A stretch of 64,000 bases of DNA, taken from contig NC_037266.1 in the NCBI RefSeq assembly GCF_000002425.4, forward strand, positions 6,947,180 through 7,011,179, read 5' to 3'. This stretch comes from Physcomitrium patens (lineage: Eukaryota; Streptophyta; Bryopsida; Funariales; Funariaceae). Position numbers and translations under genes: made by a program. Each line of letters starts with the position of its first letter. Position 1 is the first letter of the stretch. A model generated the notes under the pieces. The model was not told where the DNA came from and searched no databases. It worked only from the letters and a program-made list of their open reading frames with translations. Of this stretch, positions 25,569 through 39,175 are shown in pieces.

Positions 25569-28500
25569 AGCTCTCGAAAGGAGAATCGCAACAACAGCAG
25601 GAACAGAACAGCCTCGGCGTGACCGACAACTTAAAACGTAGGAGCTAGTGCCCCCGAATCTAGACACACAGGGTTCACGAGGAATATTATGGGAGATCAG
25701 AAGCTCCCCGGAATTCCTGGCTGTAACCTCCTATATAAAATCATTAAACAAATTCACTACCTAGCCTGCCATGTTTATCCTCAACGCTGCTGACGTCGTC
25801 AAAATATGCAAAATCCAGCCCAACTGCCCAGCTGGGCATCTCTCCCCTCCGCCACTTGGCTAGGTATGCTCTCCCCTCACTTTCTCTCATCACCCCTCAG
25901 AATACAGTATTCCTACCGGCGTCGGGAATCCTCAGAAGGATGGCAATGAGAAAATCTTTACATCCACGATCAGGATCGACAACCAGGAACTGGCATGACA
26001 AGGACTCTCCTCCTCTTATCTTCCTCCCTGCTAAACCGCTTCAGTTCTCATCTGGGGTGGGTGCACCATCCCGAGATGCAAAACAACACACACAGGCCGT
26101 TCATTCTCCAATAACAAGATCGGGACCCACTCGGGATAACGCAAAACTGGCTCTGGTGTGGCATTGAGGTGAGACCCCACCTTCTCCTTTGACCAAAACT
26201 GTCAGTTTTATGGCAGCTAAATAAAATAGTAAGCCATCGATGCAAGCTGATCAACTCCTGCAATTGACCCCCCCCCCCCACCCCCCAACTTATGTCCCGG
26301 CGTTGTGGTGGTGGTGTGAATCCGTGCCACTTGTTAGCTAGATCCTCCTCAAGCTACAACTACTATTTCTCCCTCCTTTCAACTGCGGTGGTGGTGAGAT
26401 GAGCTTACTCCGGAGTCCCTTCCACTTGTCCTGCGTCTGAGCTCCCCTTTGTTCTACGTTCCTGCGCTTTTTGGGTTGCCGCTTTTTGCATCCGCTAGCT
26501 CAGCCATTCATCCATGTCTTACACCCTTTGGTTGTTTTTACTACTGTGTCTTACACTTTTCCATGTGTTAAGGCACTTGTCCTACTTGACGTCTTCATAG
26601 TGGAATGTTGTTGTTGGCTTTAGGTTGATGAATGCTTAATCTTAAATAGATTCAAACTTCTTCTTTTCTGTAAAGATAGTAATGATAATATTTGTTGTTG
26701 GCAAGAAAGCATTGGGGATGGTGTGTGGATGGTTGAGAATGTTTAGATTGCAACAAGTTTGGTATAAATGTAAGATATAGATTTTACAAGTATCAAAATG
26801 ATTTTACAATGATGTATTTCTTTTTTGCAATCTAGTTTTAATGTAGGAGAGATCAAAATGTACAAATAGAAGATTTGGTCTTTGTTGAATTGCTTAGCAT
26901 ACAAAAGAAAATTGATTATTTTCATCTAAGAAAGTCAGTTTATTTTTTTTTTAAAATAAAAAATAAACTATAAAATTGTGAAAGAAAAGCCACATTAATT
27001 GGTTAATTTATAAAACAATACATATTAATTACATATATATATATATATATATATATAGAAGCAAAAATAGAATTTGCAATCAAACATGTAATTATTGTAT
27101 ATTTTATTGGAAAGAGTCTATTTCTAAAATAATTTGATCAAACAATCTAGAAATATAGTATTAAAAATAGTAACAAGATCAAATCAACTAAAATTTTGAT
27201 ATAGATGATTCTTTGAAGCTTATTAAACAAATTGTTAAATATTTTTAATTAAGTTATAATAGACATAAAAACAAGTATAGATGCAAATCCAATAATATTA
27301 ATTATTTTGTTATGACTAGATTTTAAAGCAAAACAAACAAATCTAATTAATATTATTGGGTTTGCATCTATTAAACAATTACAATATTATATGTTAACAT
27401 GTTCTATGAAACAATCTCAAAATTATATTTTTAATAAAAATTTACTAGAAATAATTTTAGAATATTTATAGTCATAAAAAAATATAGTTTTTTTTTTTTT
27501 TTTTTTTTTTTTTCTAGAACTAAAGAATTCAAATAGACATACACATCTAAACAAAATTAATGTATCTAGCTATTTTTTTATGCATAATTTTTTTAAATTA
27601 TAAATAATATAACTTTAATTTTTTATATATAGAAATAAATTAAATTTTAAACCAAAAATAGTTGATATAGGCAATTTGAGATAAATATTGTTGTAAAAAA
27701 AATAAAAGAGAGATTTACAAAAATAAAAAATTATGATTAATAACGCCAAATCATTATCAATTTATTTAATAATAATAATAAAAAAAAACATACAATAATT
27801 GCTATAACAATAAAATAGTACAAATCATTATTTGATTTAGATTTAACATACAATCATAAAAATAAAAATAAAAACCAATATTTTAATAACTATAAGCCTA
27901 CATATTTTAAAATAATTGAGATAACATCTTATGCATAAAATGAAGATGGTATATTATAAATTTAATGAGCTTCAAATAGTTTACTATATCTAATGAAAGA
28001 AGTATATTCTATTAATATACAATTTTATTGATTTAATAGAAACAAACTTGCCACTAGGAAAACCACAAAGAATATAAAATATTACACAAGATTAATAATA
28101 TATACTACAGAGTAAATACCAAACTACTACAAGAATAAAATTCTATGTAATTTCAAGCTTATATATTTCTCATTAGATATTATCACTAATAAGACAAAAA
28201 AATGATTAGTTTATTTTGCAATGCCATTATTTTAAATATTCTATCTTGTACAAGAAGAAAAGTAGGTTGTAACAATATCTAGATTACCTGTCAAAATACA
28301 AAAAAGGAAACAAGTATTGGCATTATTTATGAAATAAAATAATACATAAAATCTAACATAGACATTATAAAATTAAAAAATAAATTTTAAATTAAATAAA
28401 TAATTATAAATTTAACAACAATCAAAGTCACATAAGAAGTGCAAGAAAATACAAGAAGTCATGATAAAGAATTTAGCTTAGAATTGTATCCAAGTAATAA

Positions 28501-29931
28501 TCTAACCTATGAAAAAAAATTGACATATTTATAAACAATTAAGAAGAAAAGAAGCATATTAAAAAATAAAAATAAAAAACAAATTATAGAGACAAACTAC
28601 AAATATTATATACACAAGTTTGATGTTAGAAGATAAATAAGTGAGCAAAGTAAATATGAAATAAAAATTAAAAATTAAAAATTCTTAAATAACTTATAAA
28701 ATTATTAGGTTGGTCTTTAAGCCAAAAAGACATGATCTCTTAAGTTAACAAAGACATGAGACATGACCTATTTTCCTTGCAATGCTTGGTTGTAACATTT
28801 TATTTAACAATAGAATTCCATAAAGCATAACAAGATTTTAGAATAGAAAATGATGATTATCATGTATTTCTAAATTTAAACATCAAATAATTTTAATAAT
28901 AGCACAAAGACTATATTTACCTTCCAAAGAAGTATAATCTTTTCTCTTAGACCTCCTTCTCTTCGCAATGGGACTAGACTTGGAGAAGATTCGTGATAAA
29001 TTCCCTTTTTAAAGTGATCTAACAACAACCAAAAGTTTAGGTGAGAGGTTTGTGAAAAGACATGAATAGACATTTTATACCTTTCTAGCTAAACCCATAT
29101 GAAACAATAACTATTTAAGATTCTAATTGAACTCACTGAAAACATTCAATCCAAGCTTAAAATATATAATTTCCATTCAGACTGTTATTTCCGCATGTTC
29201 TAGATTGTAATATTCCAGAAAAAAGCATAAGCCAAAATTAAACATCTTAGTCTCAACAATAGAATCAATGTATTTCGTTACATTTTAATACGTTTCGAAA
29301 ACAGGAATCTTCATGTATTACACAATTCTACATTAGATTTTATTTAAGAAAATCTGTCTTTCCTGAAAACACATGTTCCAAAATGACTTGCAGGCGAGTT
29401 CTACCCTACCTGCTCACAAGGTATGTACTCAATGAATTTCAATATCTACTTATCAATTATTTTGACAGGAAGGCCTAATCTTCGCTACCATTGTGCATCC
29501 TCACAAATTGTAAGCATGCTCAGCTTCTGTATGAACACATTCGGCACCTGATGACAAAACATCAACTTTAAATCAGCTAGTGACTAAGTGTGAGATTGAT
29601 CCTCCTGTAACGTCACCAAGTGGAACCAATTCAGCTGCAGCTACTGACAAAGTTCACTCTCTCTGTGCCCAAACTAGAGTCGCAAAGCCCATGATCTCTC
29701 TCAAAAGCGTTTCTGAACGGGTGATAGCAAACTACATGAACCAGAGGCGACCATTCTAAAAATTACAGAATAACCTATGCAGTGCAGGAACTGGAAAGTT
29801 CAAGCCTTGATGAACAGAGAGGCAGCAGAGCAGCTCGATCACATCGAGCCTCTCAAGGCTTTCTTTATGCAATTCAGAAGGATCTAATGAGAATAAAATG
29901 AGGAACCATTCTCAAGAACCTTCCTCTGCAA
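25569..29931. other. Intergenic: ALN promoter, then long AT-rich block
   Basis: About 25570-26500 is moderately GC-rich and should hold the allantoinase promoter. A C-rich run (10 C, then A, then 7 C) lies at about 26270-26286. From about 26600 to 29400 the sequence is extremely AT-rich, with a (TA)n run at about 27033-27056 and a poly(T) run at about 27488-27513. No coding frame survives there. Bases 29400-29931 probably belong to the 3' UTR of the phospholipase D gene. Confidence 0.55.
27278..27370. repeat. Inverted repeat, 27-bp arms
   Basis: Left arm 27278-27304 and right arm 27344-27370 are reverse complements with one mismatch (A/G at the centre of the TGCAAATCC/GGGTTTGCA part). They are separated by a 39-base loop. 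Could be a folded MITE remnant or a hairpin; no target duplication is obvious. Confidence 0.7.
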
Positions 29932-32900
29932 TCAGGTCGTTAACGAGTCGGGTAAATTTATTTGATTATTTCCCAATATGTTGCCACCCACATCTGGAAA
30001 CGTGTCGAAGCCGGGTATAGATCCAATGGTACCATCCTGGTTAACTTGAATAGGATAAGGCAGCAAGTGGCCCTTCATGTCAGTGACTTCTTCCGCAGCA
30101 TACTGTTTCCAATTCTCATCCGCAATCTTGTTTACTGTTCTTACACACTCGAGACTTCCGGCTTCCGTGAAAAGGGATTCGACATGACCCAAATGCTCAG
30201 ACCACAGAGACATTCGGTATCCATAGACCTGTATTATGAGACAAGTCCAACCAACTGTTACCAACAACAAATAGCGTCGCAGACTCATTGCCTACATGCA
30301 AGACAAAGCTTCAGGGTAAGACAGGAAGATCTGAGAACTGATTTATAGAACTACTATCTAGAAAGTCCAAGCACGTAACGTAAATTGGGAGTAATCTATT
30401 ACCAACCTGTCCCATTGGATGTCCTCCATTATGAGCCCAAGTGTACCGGGGTTGGAAGGCTCCCATAGCAATCTCCGTGTCGCGAGATCCGTCCATGGAG
30501 CGCTGATTGATGTTGGCCGACCCACAAATAATATACTCGTCATCAACAACCATACCTTTTGCATGAACGTAAATCATGAACCGCCTATGTTTCTGGGCTT
30601 GGCCCTGCGTAACATTAGCAGCGAAGCTGTGTTAAGAAAGGCCTTGAAATGCTTCAGGTAGTAAAAGTAAGGATGGCATATGATTTGCACAAAATCATTT
30701 GAACCGAAGCTTCTGAAAAAGAAGATACTTAAGAATCCTTCTAATGTTTTATAAACGACTGTCCTCTTCACAACTTGGTCGAATAAGTACGAATGGTGAA
30801 TTTGAAAACCATTTTTTACTACTCACATGCTTCGTTTCTGGAGCGGGTGCTTTAGCGGGAGGATCCGCTTTCGCTTCCACTTCACTCTTCGTCTCGCGGT
30901 TCCCGAGACAATAGAAGTTCAGATAGTCTCGCGGATGTAGTTCACCAAGCTTACCAACGTCCCTCAACGCATCAGCAATAACACCATACATCATTTTTAT
31001 CGTTTGTGCCTGCATCGCACAATCATACATCCAACGGAACTCTCTATTTTAAGGTGAAATAAAAATGAAAAAAAAGAAAGAGAAAGAGAAAAAAGTGCAT
31101 CATATCTCCCACTCTTTACTAAGCTCAACAAAATAGGCAACGCTACCTATAAATCTATTAATAAAGCCCAAGACGAACCCACAGAAGAATGTAAAAAATG
31201 ATTCAACTGATTAGTTTACCTGAAAGAAGAGAATCTCTTGCATAGCACCGCTATCAGGAACACCTTCCGGCCACATAGGAATGACCACATACACGGCAAA
31301 ACGTTTGTGTTCCCTAATCTTGGATGCCACCTTCAGTGCTAATTCCATTGGGATCAGATGATTCGCACCTGATTTTATACAGATTCAGTTAAATCTCATT
31401 ACATAGAATCAAAAGAAGTTTGAATGGAATATTTTGTTGGTGTTCAAAGATCAAAGCAAAGGAACCTAGCATTGGTGCGAAGATTTTTAAGAGCAAAAGC
31501 AAGCAACTCATCTTAAGTAAACTGCGTCATGTGGCAAAGAAATTCACCTGCATCCTTGTAATCAGGCCAGTTGTAAGAGGAGCCAATAAAATACTGGTTC
31601 TCGATGTGGATGAAATGTTGAGCTGACCGAATAGCTTTGATATAAGCCATCTGTATGCTGATATCTATAGCAATACTTTTTCCCCATGAAAGATGCTGCA
31701 CACGTTGAATTCAGCCAGAAATCTAAGTCATACTTGTGAAATTTTCAGTCGAAACTGTCGGTTTCATTACATGAGAAATCGCACCATGAGCAAATACCAC
31801 CAAAACATGGGCATAAGATGCGTGGAAGTACCTGCTTCTCAGCTTGTTCAACATTCCTCGGAAAGCCTTTAACTGACCCAGAGTCGATCGAGCGAAATAC
31901 CTGCATACGCATTCAGAATGGTAAAAACGGTGAGCTTGCCAACTACAATCATACGCGGTCATGAAAGAATTCACTTCCTGAAATAAATATCGTAAAAAAA
32001 TTACAAGCTCAGTACATCAAGTGAATAATCTGCGGGGGAACGATTTGTCGGTAAATACAAAGACGGAAAATTCTAGAGGAAGATCACAGGAAGAATGACT
32101 CAATTGATTGCAAGCTCACCTGGCAACGCCAAGTACTAGGATCATCGTCCTTCGTGACATACAACTTAGGGTCGCCTTCAGCAGGAAAAGGCGGCTTGGG
32201 ACCCAAAATCCATGAGATTCGTTCAATCTGGATAAGTTCATCTTCATGCCAGCGAGCAGCCTTCCTCCATCTTTGCTCAAAATTGGTAAGAACGTCATAT
32301 GCGGCAGGACCATCAATCTTGCAATGCCAATCATGCCAAGGTTGCCGTGGGCCTCCCCCTTCTGCCCCAACCTGTAATGAAGAGTCAAGAAATATTATAA
32401 ATGAGCACGACTTCCAAATTCCGAAGCCACTGATATGCAGCAAAAAGAATGAGTGGAAAAGAAACTTAAGGGACGCGGTGTGCAAACAGAAAAAAAGTGG
32501 CATCATCTACACTTCATACATAAAAGAAATAGTGAACTTACAGCAAAGGTCGGATTGTGAAAGTCATCCTTGTGAAAAGTGCTCAAGGTATTGAATAGAG
32601 AGTGAGTTGGAGTGTCCCAACGCCCATCACAAAGATCCAAACCACCAAGGAAAGACGTCAATTTCCGCTTGTTCCCTGGACCTTGAGAATCAACGATTAC
32701 AGTCTTTTGATGATGGGTATACAGAGTTCCCACAACCTGCGTTGCATAATTGGTGGTAAGTAGCAGATCCCTCTAGATTAGTAGTCACATTGGATAGAAT
32801 AGTAGCAGTCATGTAGCAGTCTCTCTTTTCGGTTCAACTTCATTTGGGGGTTATCAAAATAAGCAATTCCAGACAAGCACAACACAACTTAGCTGCTATA

Positions 32901-34588
32901 TAGCATGTCGTTGGTAGACATGTAACATAGATCTAGCAGTGCTCACAATGTATCGTGAATTCTACGAAATGTAGCTTTGTCTAAGTTTTGTCGAAAGCTT
33001 ATAAGTGAAAACCTGTTGCCTGAACCAGCTAAGTTTACTATCGGCGTAGCGTGGAGACAGAACGCAGCGAACGGCGCTATTCCTGAAAAAACTCTTTGTC
33101 TCCTCATCGTGAACTCCCATGACTCCTACCTGCATACAACAGAAATACGGAAGTATGAAAACAGACTTTTCAGTGCTCACTTCTCCGTGAGGAAACTTGA
33201 TGCTGATCTGAAAAATACGGAATAAAGCTAGATCGACGGACACACCGTTTTGATAAAAGGATTTTGATGAGATGTTTTGTCGTCCCAAACTAGCATGAGC
33301 ACACGAACTCCCTCTGCCGACTTTCTTTTCAGAAGATCTCCAAGACAATAATCCCCACCGTCCGGTAAATCTCGGGTAGTGTCACGCAGCAACTTGATCT
33401 TTGTGTAGATAGACCATCCCGCAATATATATCAGATGATGAGCATCCAGTATGGCCGTGCACATCTCCTCCCAAGCTTGCCTGTGCTGATATGGTACTCC
33501 GTCCGCCAGCGTGATTTGAGGTAAAGAGCCGTCCATTATGTGGGCGTCTTGGTACATGGTGATTTCACACCCTTTGCGACAAGGAAAGTATGTATTAGGG
33601 ACTGCATGAAGTTTTTCCGGCCCTCCAACTGCGGCCATGTAAATGGGGTTCATCTCAACAGGAGTAAATTTCATCGTGAAATATATCCTGGCGTTCCCAT
33701 GCGCTATCTTCCCTGAGGGGGCTATCACATCATGCCAACCCTCAACAACCTTGCCATCCATAATATCACCCACAGGGATTTTCACGTCTCCAATAAGTTG
33801 TGCCCCCAGCACGTCATTATCTTTGACGGTAATCTCGACCTCGCTCACATAATGTGCAACAGGAATGGAGAAATGCTCATTCCATTGCGGATTCGTGCTG
33901 TTTGAGATGACCCGCGTCCTGGCAACACGTGCACCAGCGAGGTTGACCGCAGCGTAAGGATCGCTAGTGATACCTTTGGGGCGATGGCCATGACCTTTCT
34001 CATTAATCTTGGATTTTGTCTTTACAAAAGGAGCCTTGCAAATCGTCAGGTAAGAGAAGCATTGCCTAAATTTTTCCGAGAACATGTCCATGTTGGGGAG
34101 GTTTTCAGCTGATCTGATCTCCACTTCCAAAGTTCCATGCAGGAGTCTTTTACCTTCCACAATTTCTTTCATGGTGTCAGCCTCCATCTCGTGACCCTCA
34201 ATGTATTGTCCCCTCTGAGCTCCATGTCCTGATCCATCATGTCCTGCTTGAGTAGAGAGGAAAACTTTCGTCAGCAGCCCTTTCCACACATCCCCAGTGG
34301 GAGAGGGAAAATTTAAAATTAAAACGTATTTTAAAAATTCTCAGTGACACCAAACCAATGCAAAAATAACTGCAAGTCGTCTTCGGTACCTCCCAGCTTC
34401 CCCCCGGCCAAAGCTCCAATTCCACCAACTCCACGCGTTCCAGCCACGGGCGTCCGATCGTGGTGCTTGTGATGGCGCTCATGGTGATGAGGCCCACCAT
34501 GATCTGGGCCATCGTTCGTAATTGCATCTCTGACCCCAGCTTCTGGTTTAGTTACCCCGTTCGACGGGGCAGCCGCAGCTTCAGGCAT
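29932..34588 (-). CDS. Phospholipase D, C2-domain class (PLD delta-like)
   Basis: Eleven exons on the minus strand, phase-consistent, 934 residues: 34588-34390, 34243-33246, 33129-33013, 32736-32542, 32371-32120, 31900-31832, 31695-31548, 31368-31220, 31009-30827, 30604-30407, 30228-29932. Cleaves phospholipid head groups to give phosphatidic acid. Order: a low-complexity N-terminal extension (1-100) with a His-rich patch ([15 protein letters not shown]), a C2 domain (about 103-260, [34 protein letters not shown]), then two catalytic HKD motifs. HKD1 is HQKTVIVD (H447, K449, D454); HKD2 is HAKGMVVD (H784, K786, D791), followed by [35 protein letters not shown] lies between them. The C-terminal block [10 protein letters not shown] is typical of plant enzymes. 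The start is the first ATG after an in-frame stop. At 934 residues it is longer than usual (about 810-870) because of the N-terminal extension. Confidence 0.94.
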
Positions 34589-34601
34589 CCCTAACTTTTT
34601 T

Positions 34602-34784
34602 TTATCGTCTACCCTCGGTTGATTTTTCTTTGATTTCAAGGCTGTCACGCGCGCTAGCTTCTCCTTCCACTACCAGTTTCGATTTTCCAGCTCGTGCCAC
34701 CAACTTCACTTGCATTAAACAGATATCCTGTACTGCAACGCATATGAAGCTGCCAACGAATCCGTTGCCCACAGCCTCAATCAT
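34602..34784 (-). other. Upstream ORF (60 codons) in the PLD leader
   Basis: A complete ATG-to-stop frame of 60 codons (starting MIEAVGNGF) ends only 13 bases before the PLD start codon, in a different frame. If the leader is transcribed through here without splicing, ribosomes would meet this frame first. No homology is recognised; its use is inference. Confidence 0.4.
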
Positions 34785-37700
34785 AATGCACAGAACGAAT
34801 CCGCCAAACCATCATGAGCTGAAACAAAACAACCAACACCAGTGCATGCACTACATCAGCAATGAAACAGCATTCACACTCTCGAGCCTAAACCAAACAC
34901 ACAACAGAAGATGCAGTCAACAAGCTAAGATCTTACAAAATCAACCGGAAAGTGGCGGGAGGGGAGGGGGGTCCCAGAATCGAAACTCTCTCCTTAATCC
35001 CCTCAAAAAAAACACAACATACTCAAACATGTCATACCCCTCACTCTGCCAACGCATCTACCCTTGCCCTCCCCCCCTCCCCAATCAACACCAACAAACA
35101 ACACACGACCTCAACTCACCAATCTCAATCACACCAAAACCCATCCATTAGCCACTCACCCCAACGTCACACCACAGGATCGACTCTACCCTGCTGCCTT
35201 TAGAGACCAGCCTCGATACTCATCCACTTAAAACAAGGTCAACGGGAATGTTACAAACGTGACCTGAGAATAAGGAGGAGAACAGAAAAAAAACCAAAAA
35301 TAAAGACAAAAATAAAAACCTAGGCACGGCGGCACCAGTAGAAGAAGCGGCAACGACAGCATCAAAGGTCACAGCACCGTAAGCCTCCAAAGGCTCTCGC
35401 TTTGCAGGCCGGGAACTGGTATGTGCAGCGGAAGGCCAGAGTGGGGGGAACAATGAACCAGGCACACTCCTCTCGGTGCTGGCTGGCGGGATATTGGGGG
35501 GAGGGCCGCACGTGGCGAGCAGACCAGGCTCGTGCTGCGACGCAATGTAGGCTATCCTGTCAGCGACACACAAGTCGGGAAGGAGGAGAAGGGAAAGGTA
35601 AGGAACTTACTTACCTATAGGTCAAGTCATGAGTTGGGGAAGTAGGTTTGAAGGGGTGGGAAGTGTTACAGAATCTAACATCCTCCATGGCCTGCTATTT
35701 CCGCGATTGTGAGTTCTTTTTCCGCCGCACAACAATCGCGGAAAAAGAACTCACAACTTAATTACGCATGTAAAGAATGTCTCAGCATCAGAGAGAGAGA
35801 GAGAGAGTCGGTGCAGCAGAATCACTCTGGCAGCATAAATATGGAGTGAACTTAATGCCCTAGAAAAAGAAGTTCTCTACGTTTGAATCCACTGGCGTTT
35901 GGATAGGCGTTTCCAACTGCGAAGCGGGTGAATCGCAGCGTACCGAAGTGGGCCACGCCCACAAGAGACAGCACGACAGCAGATGAACTGGCGTTGCATT
36001 AAGAGGGAAAACGATTTTTTTATTTTTATTTTTACTTGTTTTCATCTCCAGAGTGCCTCATCTGCAGGAAGTGATTTCGGGGGAGCTAGCTAGATAGCAT
36101 GCTTGCGTGTCTCTCCGCCGATGGGAACGTGGCAGTTGGCAACCTGTAAAGCCACTCTCGATGCGCCTGTAAATTTTGCCAGTCAGGGTTGGCAGGTCTC
36201 ACGATGTCCGGGTCCCCCGCGAGAAGTTAATGGTCGACGATTGTGGAGGTGGACAAAGCAGATTCGATGCATAATGCTGCTAGGCAGCGCGGCCTTGCCT
36301 GCCTTGGCTGCTATGCTCCATGGATTGGTTCCACCCGGATTAGCCTGCCACGGACCAGCTCGCTCACTCACTCACTCGCTCCATCGCCTGCATCGCCTCC
36401 GCCGCTTTCCTGCTTCCAGCGTCCATCGCAGCGTCGCTCATTCCGCTGCGAGTACTCTGATCTCGGCGGACCCGCTCACACTGCATTGACCGGCGCTTTC
36501 AGTTTCATGCAGATTCCGCAACTTGTTTTTTTTTCCTGGATGCAGATCTGGTGTGTCGACACGGATCTGTGCTTTTGTTAACTCTATTTGTAATGTGTAG
36601 CAATAAAAAAAAAAATATATATATATATATATATAAAATCCCACACTTTAGGATGGGCATTTGTGCAACACACGAAGAATACACTCTACGTTTTATGTTA
36701 ATAAAACTGATCCATTAAGTAGTGTTGTGTTTGTGATTCTCATCACAGATTCATGCTCCACTTCTAAACCAACAGTAACAACAACAGTACAAAGGTTTTG
36801 ATTCCCAGAGTGCAATATGAACAGGGATATAATTTTTAGAAAATTGAGCTGTCGTGGTTTGATTGGAGGAGGAGGTGTCCAGGTGGCACCCACCCACAAA
36901 TTTGGCTTTTGGTTCATACACCTGTCCACATGCGCTTTTCTACATTTGTACTTGGTAATGAGTTGGTAATGTTTATTTTTGTATTTGATATATACATATA
37001 TTTATATTTATATTTTGTATCATTTGACGTCACTATGTGGAGCTTCAGTGCATAAGCCACTTGTGGACAATGATTACTGAGGGATTGAACTTATCAACTC
37101 GTCGTTGTGTGTTTTGTTGTTGTTGACTTGGATGGTGGGTAGATAGATTCCTTTGAGAATTGCATGGTTGATGTGATTCTTTTTTGGATGAGATTAACAT
37201 GAGATTAATGTTTTGTTTCTATTTTGAGATTTTTATTAATGCATACATTTATTGTGAGAAAGCTCTACTAGGATTGGAAACTATCTCTCTCTATCTCTCT
37301 ATGTAAACCTATGTGCTTTGCAAATAAATGTCATACATTATTGAGAGAAATAGGAAAGAAAAAAGAACCAGATTCATGTAGAGTGTGCTGTGTCGTGTAC
37401 TGAATTTTGATAATATGTGAAACACACATTTGTTTTTTGTTTTGTAAAAAATCATCGTTTGAGTTGCAAGAAGAACTTGCTTGAATTTTATTGAATAGAA
37501 GCAAACTTCAATAGTCAACCAACATAAATCATGTAATAACAAACAGGGTTTTGAATCTTGAAACAACTGGTGTAATCTTAATCAAAATATAAAATGGGAT
37601 TCGAATCTCATTCACATTAAAATTTGGGTGATCTTTTTAGTGTTTCATGGTAACTTTAGATTCAAATGAAAATATTATTGATTAATCAGCTTTATTTATT

Positions 37701-39175
37701 TAATTATTTGTTTCATTTTATTTAATCTGAAGTACTGTGATGTTAGCTTCCTAATTTTAATAGGTCAAATAATTCTAGGTTAATCTCGTTGGGGAAAAAC
37801 AAGTCTTACCCAGCATGAATTGTATAATATAAGTAAAAAGTAATAATTAACTATTATAATAAAAATGTGATCTCCGTGTGTATACTAGCAAGGATATTAA
37901 TAGTAGAGTATTGCATAATTAACAAACACACCTAAAAATGTCATAAAAATGAAACTACCAAAATAATTTTAAAAACTTTTTTTTTTTGTTTATAGTTCCG
38001 AGTATAATATAAATTATCTTAAAGTTGATCATGTTATTGATGTTTTTATTTGTTGATAACTGAATTAGTTATTAATACATGCGATAATATTGAAACTCAT
38101 TTTAAAAAACTGATAGCAATGTAAATCACGAACTAATTTGAGCTTTTATATATACACACCGGGACACACTTTCGAAAATGACTTCTTAACGAAGAAGCTT
38201 TGAAAGTTAAGTAATGCATTTCTATTTGTAACGTTTAAACAAATTAAACTTATTTTTCATCCGGAACATGTACCCAACACACACAAACTCTAACATTTCT
38301 ATGTTATGATACATCTAATACCAGGTACCCAGCTGGGTATCTCTTCCGCTACGGCCACATTGTAGGTGCACGATTTTGTATTGACAGTTTTTGACGATAA
38401 ATTGGGCTCGTGCAAAATTCTTGTATCAATGGACATTTTTCCACACATTTGGTGTAAACCTTTGCATACGTTGACAGTTGCGTACACCGCTGCAACTCTT
38501 GAGACTGAGCTGAGTCTCATCTCCTGAGGCAGTTTGATCTGTGCACAGTAAAAATAAAAATAAAATAAAATAAAAAGAAGAAGAACCAGAATTTCATCGT
38601 GCAGTCCAATTGTTTCGTTACTGATCTAGCCCCAAGAATTTCCAATTTACGTCGTGCAGGTCCATGCAGGAAAACCTGGTTGATGGGGCGAGAGGATTTT
38701 CGTTTTGCTCAGTCGCTTCTTATTCCACTGACACCCAAGTGCGAAGGAAACTCCATTTGTCTTCAGTTCCCAACTGTAGAGAAATCAGTCCGACTACTCA
38801 CGGTTTCTGCTGCTTACGCCATTTGATACTACTCACAGAAACAAGTGCTGGTTCGACAGAAGAATCCAGCATTTCAAGATATCAAAGATTATTTTCAGTC
38901 TAGGTGTGATAGTTACGACTTCGGACCAAGGGGCATTGCGCAATAAGAGCTGGTTGAAATCATTTTGTAATGCAAACGGGTGCCACACGTTGCACCACCC
39001 CACAACTATTTGTAGGATGCATACATTGGTCCACTAGATAAAACTACTAGATCTGAAAGTTGTCACAAGAATGAATGTTAATTTCGTGGCTTCTGTGCAC
39101 GATTACCCTCTGCTTAAGTTTAGGAAGAGGTTGGCAGTCGAGTGTATAATAACCTCACAAACATTGCAAAGCCAA
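34785..39175. other. Intergenic: PLD promoter side and spacer
   Basis: About 34790-35650 is the probable leader and promoter of the PLD gene; on the plus strand it is C- and A-rich with low-complexity frames. A (GA)n run lies at about 35790-35806, a GC-richer patch with no supported gene at 36060-36560, and a (TA)n run at about 36614-36634. From 36600 to 38600 the sequence is AT-rich with no gene. The last 600 bases hold the 3' side of the next minus-strand gene. Confidence 0.5.
35707..35756. repeat. Perfect 19-bp inverted repeat with 12-base loop
   Basis: Arm 35707-35725 (TTGTGAGTTCTTTTTCCGC) and arm 35738-35756 are exact reverse complements. A second, overlapping complementarity pairs CCGCGATTGT (35701-35710) with ACAATCGCGG (35732-35741), so two alternative hairpins compete for the same bases. 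It lies about 1.1 kb upstream of the PLD start codon. Confidence 0.85.

Noticed and set aside
34630-35151. 173-codon plus-strand frame
   Set aside because: Antisense to the PLD first exon and leader, low-complexity Asn/Thr/Pro-rich sequence with no motif; best explained as chance opening in C- and A-rich DNA.
35220-35573. 117-codon minus-strand frame in the PLD upstream region
   Set aside because: No homology, ends in a Phe/Leu/Ser run from a homopurine tract, and no phase-consistent splice into the PLD coding exons.
36103-36489. 128-codon plus-strand frame in a GC-richer patch
   Set aside because: Overlaps other frames on both strands, no recognisable domain, composition typical of a promoter or CpG-like patch.
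37593-37612. GGATTCGAATCTC, resembling a tRNA B box
   Set aside because: No matching A box, anticodon arm or acceptor stem can be folded around it.
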